Shown one piece after another: positions 18,193-25,880 of a DNA stretch of 64,000 nt. Positions within the stretch are counted from its first letter, which is position 1. Each line of letters starts with the position of its first letter. The stretch is from Cryobacterium sp. SO1 (lineage in GTDB: Bacteria; Actinomycetota; Actinomycetes; Actinomycetales; Microbacteriaceae): the NCBI RefSeq assembly GCF_004210215.2, contig NZ_CP067394.1, positions 2,480,001 to 2,544,000 on the forward strand, given 5' to 3'. The notes under the pieces were generated by a model that saw only the letters and a program-made list of their open reading frames with translations, was not told where the DNA came from and ran no database searches. The position numbers were made by a program, and so were the translations under genes.

Positions 18193-20250
18193 CTAACCCT
18201 GCCAGACCTGAACGACCGACGGACGTGGGGCGGCGACCCGCCCGCCGCCGCCGGTGGTCGTGTAGTCAGGGAAGTAGGAGTGCTGGTTGGCAAAGCTCCC
18301 GTCTTCGCCCGGGTGCTGCACGGCCACATAGACCATTCGCTCGTCGTCTCGAATGATGGGGCCACAGGTCTCTGACTCGCGCGGCACGGCGAGGAACTGG
18401 TCGACGCGGCCTCGGTTGGTTCCTTCGAGTCCGACACGGAACAGGCCGTCGTTGTAGCCGATGGTGCCCGGCTGGCCGTCGGTGGAGATCCACAGGTTGC
18501 CGGCGGTGTCGAATGCCAGGTTGTCTGGGCAGGAGATCGGTGAGACCTGGTCGCGCGGAAACCCAGCGAAGTATGCCGAGCCGGAGACGGCGGGGTCGCC
18601 GCACACTAACAGGATGGTCCATCCGAAGCTCGTCGCGGTGGCGTCGTTTCGCGACTCGGTGATCTCGATCACGTGGCCGTCGCGGTTCACCGTCCTCGGG
18701 TTGACCTCGTCGACTCCGGCCCTTCCGGGCAGGCCACGCTCCGTGTTGTTGGTGCAGGCGACGTATACCTTGCCGGTGGTGGGGTGCGGTTGCACATCCT
18801 CCGGGCGGTCCATCTTGGTGGCGCTGACAGCATCGGCGGCGAGGCGGGTGTGCAGGAGCACCTCCTCGACGGTGAAGCCGGGAACGGCGCTTGCCCCGTT
18901 CAGCGTCAGCGGGATCCACTGGCCGCCGCCGTCAAACGCACCATCGGTCGGCAGGGCGCCCGTGCCGGTGATCTCGGCCGCCGGAGAGTTGCCGCTGAAA
19001 CGGGCAACATAGAGGTCGCCGGACTCGAGAATCGTCTTGTTATGCGCACGGGCCTTGACGCTGTTCCCCGTGCGAAAGGTCTTGTGAGAAACAAACTTAT
19101 ATAGGTAGTCGAAACGCTCATCGTCACCCATATAGGCCACGACGCGGCCGTCGCCGGCGACGGTGACGTTGGCGCCCTCGTGCTTCATCCGACCCATGGC
19201 GGTGTGCTTTACGGGGGTGGAGCTGGGGTCGAGAGGGTCGATCTCCACGACGTAGCCGAACCGGTTCGGCTCGTTCACGTAGCCGGGGTTCGCCACGGCG
19301 TCAAAGCGCGGGTCGATGGCCTCCCAGCCGTAGGTGGACGGCGATGCCGACAGGCCGTACCGCTTCTGCCCCGCCGTCACTGCCGGCGAGCGGAAGTAGT
19401 TATTGAAGTTCTCCTCGCCCGACAGAACGGTTCCCCACGGGGTGGTGCCGCCGGCGCAGTTTCCGAACGTTCCGAGTACGGTCAGACCCTCGGGGTCAGC
19501 CTGCGTCTTCATCAGGTCGTGCCCGGCGGCCGGACCGGTCAGACGAAACGGGGTGGATGCCGTAATGCGGCGGTTGTAAGCGGAGGAACGCAGGTAAGCC
19601 CACGGGCGACCTCTCTTGTCGCGCTCGAGCTCGACAACGGCCAGGCCGTGCGCAGCCATCGTGATCCGCAACTGCTGCAGCCGTGCGGCCTCGTTCGCGG
19701 CCGGCGGGAACATGATTCCAGGGTTGGTGTATTCGTGGTTCGTGACCAGCAGGCCATGGCGACCGCCGCCGCCCTGCAACTCGATGATGTCGAGGTAGTC
19801 GTTGTTATAGCCGAACTGCAGCGCCTGCGCCTCAGGAGTCTGGTTGTTGATGTCAAACTCGGGCGCGCCGGCCAGGATGGGGTCGCCCCAGCGGATGATC
19901 GGCGCCCACTGATACCCGGACGGAACCACAAAACTGTCCACCGTCGCGGCAACCGGAGCGATGGCGGTGAACTCCAACCCAGGCCCTGCGGCGTGGGCTG
20001 CAGACGTGCCGCCGACCGGCGAATCGAACGCAGAAAACGCGAGCGCCAGGGCGCCGGCACCCGCGCCCAGCAGCATCGAGCGACGGGAGAGTGCCAGGCT
20101 GACGATGTCTCTCAAGTATTCATTGTCTGACTGGTTGCAGACCCCCATCGCGCAGGCGTTACCGCATTTCAGCTGGCACGTCACCGGACTGCGCTTGCCC
20201 TTGGTGTGGCTGGCCATCGGAAGACTCGTCCGTGTTTCCTGCTGCGACAT
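18193..20250 (-). CDS. phoX: PhoX-family alkaline phosphatase, Tat-exported
   Basis: The 685-residue protein carries a twin-arginine signal (SRRSMLLGAG at residues 55-64, hydrophobic stretch, AHAA cleavage region) after a long N-terminal leader, as is common in PhoX. The mature part shows DUF839/PhoX features: HGLLVTNHEYTNPG, NCAGGTTPWGTVLSGEENFNNYF, GRMKHEGANV and MDRPEDVQPHPTTGKVYVACTNN. PhoX enzymes are calcium/iron-dependent phosphomonoesterases acting outside the cell to scavenge phosphate. It stands alone and a weak PHO-box-like element lies 73 bases upstream. Confidence 0.88.
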   Translation of the reverse strand: MSQQETRTSLPMASHTKGKRSPVTCQLKCGNACAMGVCNQSDNEYLRDIVSLALSRRSMLLGAGAGALALAFSAFDSPVGGTSAAHAAGPGLEFTAIAPVAATVDSFVVPSGYQWAPIIRWGDPILAGAPEFDINNQTPEAQALQFGYNNDYLDIIELQGGGGRHGLLVTNHEYTNPGIMFPPAANEAARLQQLRITMAAHGLAVVELERDKRGRPWAYLRSSAYNRRITASTPFRLTGPAAGHDLMKTQADPEGLTVLGTFGNCAGGTTPWGTVLSGEENFNNYFRSPAVTAGQKRYGLSASPSTYGWEAIDPRFDAVANPGYVNEPNRFGYVVEIDPLDPSSTPVKHTAMGRMKHEGANVTVAGDGRVVAYMGDDERFDYLYKFVSHKTFRTGNSVKARAHNKTILESGDLYVARFSGNSPAAEITGTGALPTDGAFDGGGQWIPLTLNGASAVPGFTVEEVLLHTRLAADAVSATKMDRPEDVQPHPTTGKVYVACTNNTERGLPGRAGVDEVNPRTVNRDGHVIEITESRNDATATSFGWTILLVCGDPAVSGSAYFAGFPRDQVSPISCPDNLAFDTAGNLWISTDGQPGTIGYNDGLFRVGLEGTNRGRVDQFLAVPRESETCGPIIRDDERMVYVAVQHPGEDGSFANQHSYFPDYTTTGGGGRVAAPRPSVVQVWQG

Positions 20251-20322
20251 GATTCTGATTCCCTTCGTCGGTCCGTCTCGACAAGCTCAACGCAACAAGG
20301 CGCAGGTGGCCGTCCGGTTGCG

Positions 20323-20333
20323 CTCAGGTGAAC
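20323..20333 (-). promoter_or_regulatory. Candidate PHO box upstream of phoX
   Basis: On the minus strand the sequence GTTCACCTGAG matches one 11-base unit of the actinobacterial PhoP-binding consensus. The adjacent second unit (CGCAACCGGAC) is a poor match. It lies 73-83 bases before the phoX start, a fitting place for PhoP activation, but one good unit is weak evidence. Confidence 0.35.
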
Positions 20334-20490
20334 ACGGACAGGCCGGTAGGTTTCTCCCAGATGGCCCGAGCTCAGCCCCGGTCCGCCTGACGCGGCCGCA
20401 CGTGGCACCGGTCTGGTCGGACGGTGCCGTCGCAATTAATCGAAGTTCGTAAGGGTCTCTGAAGGGTGCTCGCGCCGCGGAATCCTGAGC

Positions 20491-20527
20491 CTATTACTGC
20501 TGGGGTATCTTGACTCCAACCCAGAAC
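20491..20527 (+). repeat. Degenerate copy of the tRNA-Gln 3' end (att-like direct repeat)
   Basis: These 37 bases match 62055-62091, the 3' end plus flank of the intact tRNA-Gln gene, at 32 positions and in the same orientation. The longest exact block is 13 bases (TACTGCTGGGGTA). Elements that insert at a tRNA 3' end leave such a copy at their far side, so I read this as the distal remnant attachment site of an island spanning 20491-62135. The mismatches imply an old event. Confidence 0.6.
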
Positions 20528-21046
20528 CGCTGATGGCTGCTTCGGCTTTTCGCCCACCCGCAACTGGGGCGGAATCACGTGGGTTTCCGCTGTTTTCATT
20601 GGATTAGAGAACGTGCTGAGACGAACGAATACGTGCTGATTCTGGCCACGATGCGATGTATCTTTTGCGATTACGGACAGGACTCCAGGGTCCGCGTTGA
20701 GTTCGTCATCCGCCCCCTCCCGGTACGTCCTATTCCTCGTGGGAGACAGGAGTCAGAGCTGCCAACGTGGCGCCCGCCCACCGCTCGACAAACTTGGCGA
20801 GTCGCCCCTGGCGGTAGCGCCTTTGCGACGAGCTGGTAGCAGGATTCCGAGGACGTGGTTGCGCCTGACGTCACGCCAGCATCGCCCAAGGGGATACGTC
20901 ATTCCCGACTCACCAAGGCTACTTGAAGGGTTGCGTCCCTGTGAGTGGTGTGGTTTCCCGCTCTTGAGCGTTGCTTCGTCAACGTGAAGGTCCACCGTGG
21001 AATGGTCAGTGAGTACCGATCAAAGAACTGACAAAGGACACCACAC
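20528..21046. other. Gene-poor junction stretch
   Basis: About 520 bases contain no frame with protein-like composition on either strand, no tRNA fold and no strong hairpin. It lies between the att-like repeat and an IS256 transposase fragment, so it is probably debris at the island border. Confidence 0.4.
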
Positions 21047-21115
21047 GATGGCTCTAGACCTGTCTGCCCTGCTCGACCTGCTGGGAGAACTCAAACTCAC
21101 TGATGTCGCGTCACG
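21047..21115 (+). pseudogene. N-terminal fragment of an IS256-family transposase
   Basis: The first ~22 codons encode MALDLSALLDLLGELKLTDV, the recognisable start of actinobacterial IS256-type transposases, including an AGGACACCAC leader just before the ATG. Similarity stops near 21115; the frame continues into unrelated Arg-rich sequence up to about 21257. No DDE catalytic core remains, so it is an inactive remnant near the left border of the proposed island. Confidence 0.65.
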
Positions 21116-21211
21116 AAATACTTCGGCGCCAGTCGCAGGAGCCGCTCGTCGCCCGTGCCCGCGAGCGGCGATGAGGCTTCGCCGACTCTATGTGGCATTG
21201 GTCATTGAGAA

Positions 21212-21243
21212 GCATTGCCAACTAGATAAATCTATTGCAATGC
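21212..21243. promoter_or_regulatory. Nested palindrome upstream of the ArsR gene
   Basis: GCATTGC (21212-21218) and GCAATGC (21237-21243) form a 7-base inverted repeat that encloses TAGAT-AA-ATCTA (21223-21234), whose centre is offset by one base. It ends 27 bases before the ArsR start. ArsR/SmtB proteins bind AT-rich interrupted palindromes at their own promoter, so this is the likely autoregulatory operator. Confidence 0.55.
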
Positions 21244-21269
21244 GCTTATGTATCTGATCTGATGAGGTC

Positions 21270-21581
21270 ATGGCAAGCGGTGCAGGTGTAATCGAGGCGG
21301 CAGAGATTTTCAAGGCGCTGTCTTCACCGGCTCGGCTGGAGGTGCTGCGATTGCTTGCTCTATCTGACATGTCGGTCACAGCCCTTGTGGGCGCGACGGG
21401 CTTGTCACAACCTCTAATGTCACAGCATCTGGGCACATTGCGTTCAGCGCGGCTGGTCGCCGTTCGCCGGATTGGACGGGAGGCGACGTACTCAATTGTG
21501 GATCGTCATATCGCCCACATAGTTGAGGACGCGATCTCTCACGTCCTCGAAGAGGACCTCCAACACACACTCACTAAATAG
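21270..21581 (+). CDS. ArsR/SmtB-family metalloregulator
   Basis: The 103-residue product is one winged-helix domain: AAEIFKALSSPARLEVLRLLALSDMSV, then LVGATGLSQPLMSQHLGTLRSARLV, then GREATYSIVDRHIAHIVEDAISH. The C-terminal helix carries Asp and His residues (VDRHIAHIVED) in the positions of the alpha5 zinc site of SmtB/CzrA-type sensors. No cysteine pairs of arsenic sensors are present. It lies 12 bases upstream of a histidine-rich gene, with which it is probably cotranscribed, and behind a nested palindrome. Zinc sensing is an inference. Confidence 0.85.
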   Translation: MASGAGVIEAAEIFKALSSPARLEVLRLLALSDMSVTALVGATGLSQPLMSQHLGTLRSARLVAVRRIGREATYSIVDRHIAHIVEDAISHVLEEDLQHTLTK

Positions 21582-21593
21582 GAAGAGACGATC

Positions 21594-21890
21594 ATGTCGA
21601 CAATCGAAATCCACGCTGAGCACACCCTGTCCGAGCACGAGCACGGTGTCGACTGCGGGCATCAGGCAATCGAGCACGACGATCACACCGATTACGTTCA
21701 TGGCGCGCACCACCACGCTCTCCACGAGGGTCACTATGACGAACACGAGGCCAAGGCGGAGCACACGGTCGAGGATCACACCCACGGCGCTGACTGTGGC
21801 CACGAATCCGTCAGCCACGGCGACCACACGGACTTCGTGCATGACGGCCACAAGCACGCTGAGCACGCTGGCCACTACGACGAGCACTAA
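21594..21890 (+). CDS. Histidine-rich metal-binding protein with two 35-residue repeats
   Basis: This 98-residue protein has about 26 histidines. It contains two tandem repeats (residues 17-51 and 64-98) of pattern HGxDCGHxxxxHxDHTDxVHxxHxHAxHxGHYDEH, each with a single Cys. There is no signal peptide or membrane segment, so it is probably a cytoplasmic zinc store or chaperone. A GGAAGAG site precedes the ATG. Similar short His-rich proteins in actinobacteria are sometimes mislabelled as enzymes. Cotranscription with the ArsR gene suggests it responds to metal. Confidence 0.8.
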   Translation: MSTIEIHAEHTLSEHEHGVDCGHQAIEHDDHTDYVHGAHHHALHEGHYDEHEAKAEHTVEDHTHGADCGHESVSHGDHTDFVHDGHKHAEHAGHYDEH

Positions 21891-21926
21891 TCAACACCGA
21901 CGCGCCCTAAATAGGCCTGCCCGAGC

Positions 21927-22406
21927 CTAGCGCTTGGCGATGGCCGGCGGCAGGTTCTCCGCGGTAGGTGCAGCTTGGAAGTAGTGCGCGGGGCTGTGCG
22001 TGCGTATGGGCTTGCCGATCCCCAGTACGGCGTCAAGCAGCACGGCCGGAACGCTCTCGGCCGGCGTGTCGAGGCGCGTTGGGCCGCCGGATGCTATCCA
22101 GTCCACCAGGGCGTCCAGCGCGGCTGGCTGGTCCATGCCGCCCAGCCACACGGATGGACCGGTTTTTCCGGTGGCACCGTTGCGCCGGGCCACCGCAGCA
22201 ACCGCGCCGGTGGCGCACGCTCCTAAACATTCTGTGGCGACCAAGACGGCGCCCCTGCCGGTGGTGATAGTTGACCGCAGCCGGTCGGCGCCGCTCTGGC
22301 CAGCAGCCAACCGGTGAAGCGCCTCGCAGCGGTGACCTGCACACATGGCCACCAGCGGTCCGCTGGCTCCTCGGTCGGTCGAGGGTGTAGCGTCTGCGTT
22401 TTTCAT
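21927..22406 (-). CDS. Thioredoxin-like [2Fe-2S] ferredoxin-type protein
   Basis: The ~159-residue product has CAGHRCEALHRLAAG near the N-terminus and ATECLGACATGAVAAV about 35 residues later. This C-x4-C ... C-x3-C spacing is that of thioredoxin-like [2Fe-2S] ferredoxins. The C-terminal ~70 residues are less conserved. The ATG at 22406 is preferred to a GTG three codons earlier because AGGTG is placed correctly. It follows the COG0523 GTPase gene in the same direction by 34 bases, so both belong to the operon starting at the Zur-like box. Confidence 0.65.
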   Translation of the reverse strand: MKNADATPSTDRGASGPLVAMCAGHRCEALHRLAAGQSGADRLRSTITTGRGAVLVATECLGACATGAVAAVARRNGATGKTGPSVWLGGMDQPAALDALVDWIASGGPTRLDTPAESVPAVLLDAVLGIGKPIRTHSPAHYFQAAPTAENLPPAIAKR

Positions 22407-22440
22407 CGTGGGCACCTGTTCTGTCGTGTCGAGGTGGCTC

Positions 22441-23478
22441 TTAGGTGGTGGACTCGCTGTCGAGGTCCCAGGCCGGGAAAGGATCGGCCAGAGACTTCCA
22501 TTCGATGGGACCGCCCACGAACTCGTGATTGGTCAGCAGGCAGTCGTCGAGGTTTGCGGTGAGCTTGGCAGCGTCGAGGTCCATTCCGAAGAAGGCGATC
22601 TCTTGACCCCACGGCGACTCGGGGTCCTGACTTCCCATGCTGGTCGGTTCAAAACCGATGGTCGGACCGGCACTATTCCATGAGCCGACAACGTGGGGAC
22701 GGGAGGCGAGACGGAAGAGCCCGCGGGAGCGCAGGATCTCCCCCGCCTCGGCCGTCCGAGCACTGAGAAACTCAGCCAGCCGACCCGGGTGGAACGGGCG
22801 AGGATCACGGTAGACGACGCATCCCAGCCCGGCACGGCTCGTGGTCAGGAGCCCCTCACCGTTGAGCTGACGAATCCAGCCCGGGCTCTGCTGAAGCCAA
22901 TCCAGCATGTTCTCTCGCGGAGGTAGCCAGGGGCTGATCGTGCTGCGGCCGTGTCGGGCGAACACGACCTGACTGGAGGGGTTGAGGAGGCGGACGAAAT
23001 CGCGCAGGTCGGCACAACCGGCCGAGGTCGACAAATCGGTCTTGTTGATCACCACAACGCTTGCCCATTCGATCTGCTCGACCAGCGCATCGGCAATCGT
23101 GCGGTCATGCTCACCGTGCGTCACACAGGACACAGGAGGAAACGGCGCCAGAGCGTCGCTACGGATGTCCACCCAGAATGTGGACGCGTCAAGCACGCTC
23201 ACAAAATTGCCGACACGGAGTCCGTCAGCACCCGGCCACAGTGACCTCTCGTCGCTGGCAGCGACAACGGACATTGCCACCTCGATAGGGACTGCGGACG
23301 GGTGAATCTCCAGCATCGCTCCGGTCGGGGTGACGCGCGCAATAGCGTCACGCACGGCACTGGGATCGGCCCCGGCGAGGCTGATACTGGTCGTGCCGGT
23401 GGCCCGCGCGATGGACGTTTTACCGGCACCGGTCAGTCCACTAACGAGGTTCACGGTGTGAGAGGGCGATAAGTTCAT
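22441..23478 (-). CDS. COG0523 (CobW-like) GTPase lacking the CxCC motif
   Basis: The 345-residue protein has a Walker A GLTGAGKTS near the N-terminus, VVINKTDL as guanine-specificity motif, and a C-terminal CobW_C-like region (GLGCVVYRDPRPFHPGRL, later WGQEIAFFGMDLD). The GCxCC metal-binding motif after the Walker A strand, normal in the family, is missing. Family members deliver zinc or other metals to enzymes under shortage. It starts 14 bases from a Zur-like palindrome shared with the divergent L36 gene, which supports zinc-shortage induction. Confidence 0.82.
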   Translation of the reverse strand: MNLSPSHTVNLVSGLTGAGKTSIARATGTTSISLAGADPSAVRDAIARVTPTGAMLEIHPSAVPIEVAMSVVAASDERSLWPGADGLRVGNFVSVLDASTFWVDIRSDALAPFPPVSCVTHGEHDRTIADALVEQIEWASVVVINKTDLSTSAGCADLRDFVRLLNPSSQVVFARHGRSTISPWLPPRENMLDWLQQSPGWIRQLNGEGLLTTSRAGLGCVVYRDPRPFHPGRLAEFLSARTAEAGEILRSRGLFRLASRPHVVGSWNSAGPTIGFEPTSMGSQDPESPWGQEIAFFGMDLDAAKLTANLDDCLLTNHEFVGGPIEWKSLADPFPAWDLDSESTT

Positions 23479-23491
23479 AACTGCTACTCTA

Positions 23492-23510
23492 ATTGAGATT
23501 TGTTCTCAAT
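23492..23510. promoter_or_regulatory. Zur/Fur-like operator between cobW-type gene and rpmJ
   Basis: ATTGAGATTTGTTCTCAAT is a palindrome with perfect 7-base arms and a 5-base centre. It lies 14 bases before the leftward GTPase start and 16 before the rightward L36 start. The genes on both sides are classic zinc-shortage genes, so Zur is the likely binder. Confidence 0.75.
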
Positions 23511-23525
23511 AAGGAAGAAGTGGGC

Positions 23526-23648
23526 ATGAAAGTCAGAAATTCGCTCAAGGCGCTCAAGAAGCTCCCGGGTGCACAGATCGTGCACCGCCGGGGACGGGTG
23601 TTCGTGATCAACAAGAAAAACCCGCGCTTGAAGGCCCGACAGGGTTAG
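23526..23648 (+). CDS. rpmJ: Ribosomal protein L36, zinc-free (type B) paralogue
   Basis: The 40-residue product starts [12 protein letters not shown] and ends [13 protein letters not shown], the form of L36 that has replaced the four zinc-binding residues of the zinc-containing version. In zinc shortage such paralogues replace zinc-binding copies, freeing metal. An AAGGAAG site precedes the ATG and a Zur-like box lies 16 bases upstream. The oxidoreductase gene begins one base after its stop, so L36 leads a long rightward operon. Confidence 0.92.
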   Translation: MKVRNSLKALKKLPGAQIVHRRGRVFVINKKNPRLKARQG

Positions 23649-23649
23649 C

Positions 23650-24774
23650 GTGGGAGAGAACCGCAGCATTCTCGACACCGTCGTTGTCGGCGCCGGTCCC
23701 GCCGGTGTGGGCACTGCCCTTGCGCTCCAGGCTGTGGAGGGCCTGGTGCACGGGGTCATCGAGCGCGGCCAGCTCGGCGAAACGTTTCTGCAGTGGCCCG
23801 AGCAGCTGACTTTTTTGACGCCGTCCTTCACGGGAAATGGATTCGGGGCGACGGATCTGAACTCAGTGCACCCGGAAACGTCCCCGGCGTTCAGTTTGGG
23901 TGTCGACTATCCCACCGGCGCCCAGTACGCCCGCTACCTCCGGGGGGTAGCCAAGCATTTCTCCGTGCCGGTCATGACCCAAACCGAGGTCTCGGCTATC
24001 ACAGCCACTGTTGAGGGGTTCACCCTAACCACCAGCAAGGGCACCGTTCTAGCCCGCACGGTGGTCTGGGCCGGTGGGGAATTTCACAACCCGCGTCAAC
24101 CGAGCATGGCCGGTAGTGAGCATGCCGACCATTCCTCTGCTCCGGCGGCGTGGACGGCACGATCAGGCCAGGTGGTGGTCATCGGCGGCTACGAGTCCGG
24201 ACTCGACGTTGCTTGTTTCCACGTGGAAGAGGGCGCTAGCGTCACGGTTGTCGACCCGGATCATCCGTGGCAAGCCAGGTCCGGATCCGACCCGTCGTTT
24301 CGGTTGGCTCCGCGTACTCGTCAACGCGTCAAGTCGGCTCTGGCCACTGGGCGGCTCACCCTGTCCGACGCCGGCCGGGCCACAGGGATCAGGCCCGATG
24401 CCCGGGGTGTCTACACGGTCGCTCTCATGGGTGGCATCGCTGTAGCGTCTCATTCCCGCCCCGTTCTGGCCACTGGATTCGGACCTGGATTGGGACCGGC
24501 CGCGCACTTGTTTGAAGATCGTGCAGACGGCTGGCCTCTCCTCGATGACAACGACGAATCGACCGTGAATCCGGGCATTTTTCTTTCTGGGGCGGCGCTG
24601 CGTCACGGCGGGCTGAAATTTTGCTTTGTCTACAAGTATCGACAACGCTTCGCGCACGTTGCTCGGGTAATCGGAGAACGACTCGCCAAGGACTGTTCCG
24701 GATTAGAAGCGTGGCGACTCGCCGGGATGTTGACCGATGATTTGAGCTGCTGCGGCACGGAATGCGCCTGCTAA
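23650..24774 (+). CDS. FAD-dependent oxidoreductase (CzcO/flavin-monooxygenase-like) with Cys-rich tail
   Basis: The 374-residue enzyme has an FAD dinucleotide motif VVVGAGPAGVGTA near residue 12 and a second, NAD(P)-type motif VVIGGYESGLDVAC near residue 178. GIFLSGAALRHGGLKFCFVYKYRQRFAHVA near the end is the usual third FAD contact region. The last residues, CCGTECAC, hold four Cys in eight and look metal-binding. It starts one base after L36 and overlaps the permease gene by 13 bases. The substrate is unknown; a zinc-shortage or metallophore role is inferred. Confidence 0.78.
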   Translation: MGENRSILDTVVVGAGPAGVGTALALQAVEGLVHGVIERGQLGETFLQWPEQLTFLTPSFTGNGFGATDLNSVHPETSPAFSLGVDYPTGAQYARYLRGVAKHFSVPVMTQTEVSAITATVEGFTLTTSKGTVLARTVVWAGGEFHNPRQPSMAGSEHADHSSAPAAWTARSGQVVVIGGYESGLDVACFHVEEGASVTVVDPDHPWQARSGSDPSFRLAPRTRQRVKSALATGRLTLSDAGRATGIRPDARGVYTVALMGGIAVASHSRPVLATGFGPGLGPAAHLFEDRADGWPLLDDNDESTVNPGIFLSGAALRHGGLKFCFVYKYRQRFAHVARVIGERLAKDCSGLEAWRLAGMLTDDLSCCGTECAC

Positions 24775-25880
24775 ATCCCGCCAGCACACCGCGCTCATTT
24801 TTTGCGCTCGCAGGACGGTCGGTGACGTCGCCGTGGGCGTTGTCGGTTCTGCTGCTCTCAGCGATCGGGGTTGGTTCCGTTCTCGGGTCCATCAGCCCCC
24901 ATACAGGTGAACGGCTCAGCGGCGCCGTCGACGCCACCGTGCTCACGCTGCTGTGTTTGCTCCTATTTGAGGTTCGTTTCTCCGATGTTCGGCGGCTGCG
25001 CTCCGCACCACGATTTCTGGTGGTGGCGTGGTGCGCGAATTTTATTCTTATTCCGATCATCGGGTTCACCATCGCCTCCCTCTTTCTCTCCGAGGAGCCG
25101 TTGCTGTTCACTGGGTTGCTGATCTACTTCCTCGCCCCATGTACGGACTGGTTTCTTGGGTTCACCCGACTTGCCGGGGGCAACACCGCGCTCGGCGCCG
25201 TTCTTTTGCCTGTGAACCTCCTCACCCAGCTCGTGCTGTTTCCCGTCTTCGTCGCTCTCTTCGCCCGCACGACTCCCGTCGCAGATCCCGGATCGATGCT
25301 TCAGACGGTCGGGCTGTGGTTCGCCGTTCCGGTAACCATCGCAGTGTGTGCGCGCTTGCTGCTCACCCGGTGCCTCACCGCAGCGGCTTTCGACCGGCTC
25401 CTCCAAGTCGTCGGCGTCATCATTCCGTGGGTACTCGCCACAGTGATCGTGGAGATATTCGCCGTTCATATCGGCGCGATCCTCAGCCGGGTTGAGGTGT
25501 TCGCGACTATCCTGCTTGCCGTCGTGATCTTCTTCACTCTCACGTATCTGCTCGGCCACATACTCTCAACAGTGTTCAGGTTCCGGTACCCCGAGCATGC
25601 TCTTCTGACGATGACGACCGCGGCCCGAAACGCGCCGCTCATGCTCGCGCTGACCATGATCGCCTTTCCCGGGCAACCCCTCATCTACGCGGCCCTCATC
25701 ATCGGCATGCTCGTCGAGTTCCCCCACCTGACCGTCATCCGTGTGCTGCTGATCCGCAACCGCCACACCACCGAGAACCAGCCACTGGACTGCACTTCCC
25801 CCCAGCCCTGCCTCCACCGTCGGCCACCACGGGGTGTGGTGCGGGCGCCCAACGTCGATGTGAGAAACAGGGCGCGCTAA
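24762..25880 (+). CDS. ACR3/BASS-like ten-helix transporter
   Basis: The 372-residue product has about ten membrane segments. FLAPCTDWFLGFTRLAGGN near residue 125 corresponds to the conserved APCT segment of ACR3 arsenite permeases, and RYPEHALLTMTTAARNAPLMLA to the later conserved core. ArsB/ACR3 and bile-acid symporters share this fold. No arsR or arsC gene is near, and the flanking genes are zinc-shortage genes, so arsenic efflux is not supported. Export or uptake of a metal-binding organic anion is possible. The C-terminal ~45 residues are cytoplasmic and poorly conserved. Confidence 0.7.
   Translation: MRLLNPASTPRSFFALAGRSVTSPWALSVLLLSAIGVGSVLGSISPHTGERLSGAVDATVLTLLCLLLFEVRFSDVRRLRSAPRFLVVAWCANFILIPIIGFTIASLFLSEEPLLFTGLLIYFLAPCTDWFLGFTRLAGGNTALGAVLLPVNLLTQLVLFPVFVALFARTTPVADPGSMLQTVGLWFAVPVTIAVCARLLLTRCLTAAAFDRLLQVVGVIIPWVLATVIVEIFAVHIGAILSRVEVFATILLAVVIFFTLTYLLGHILSTVFRFRYPEHALLTMTTAARNAPLMLALTMIAFPGQPLIYAALIIGMLVEFPHLTVIRVLLIRNRHTTENQPLDCTSPQPCLHRRPPRGVVRAPNVDVRNRAR

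Noticed and set aside
24762..25880. Arsenic resistance operon
   Set aside because: There is no arsenate reductase, and the neighbouring ArsR lacks the arsenic-binding Cys pattern; the context is zinc.
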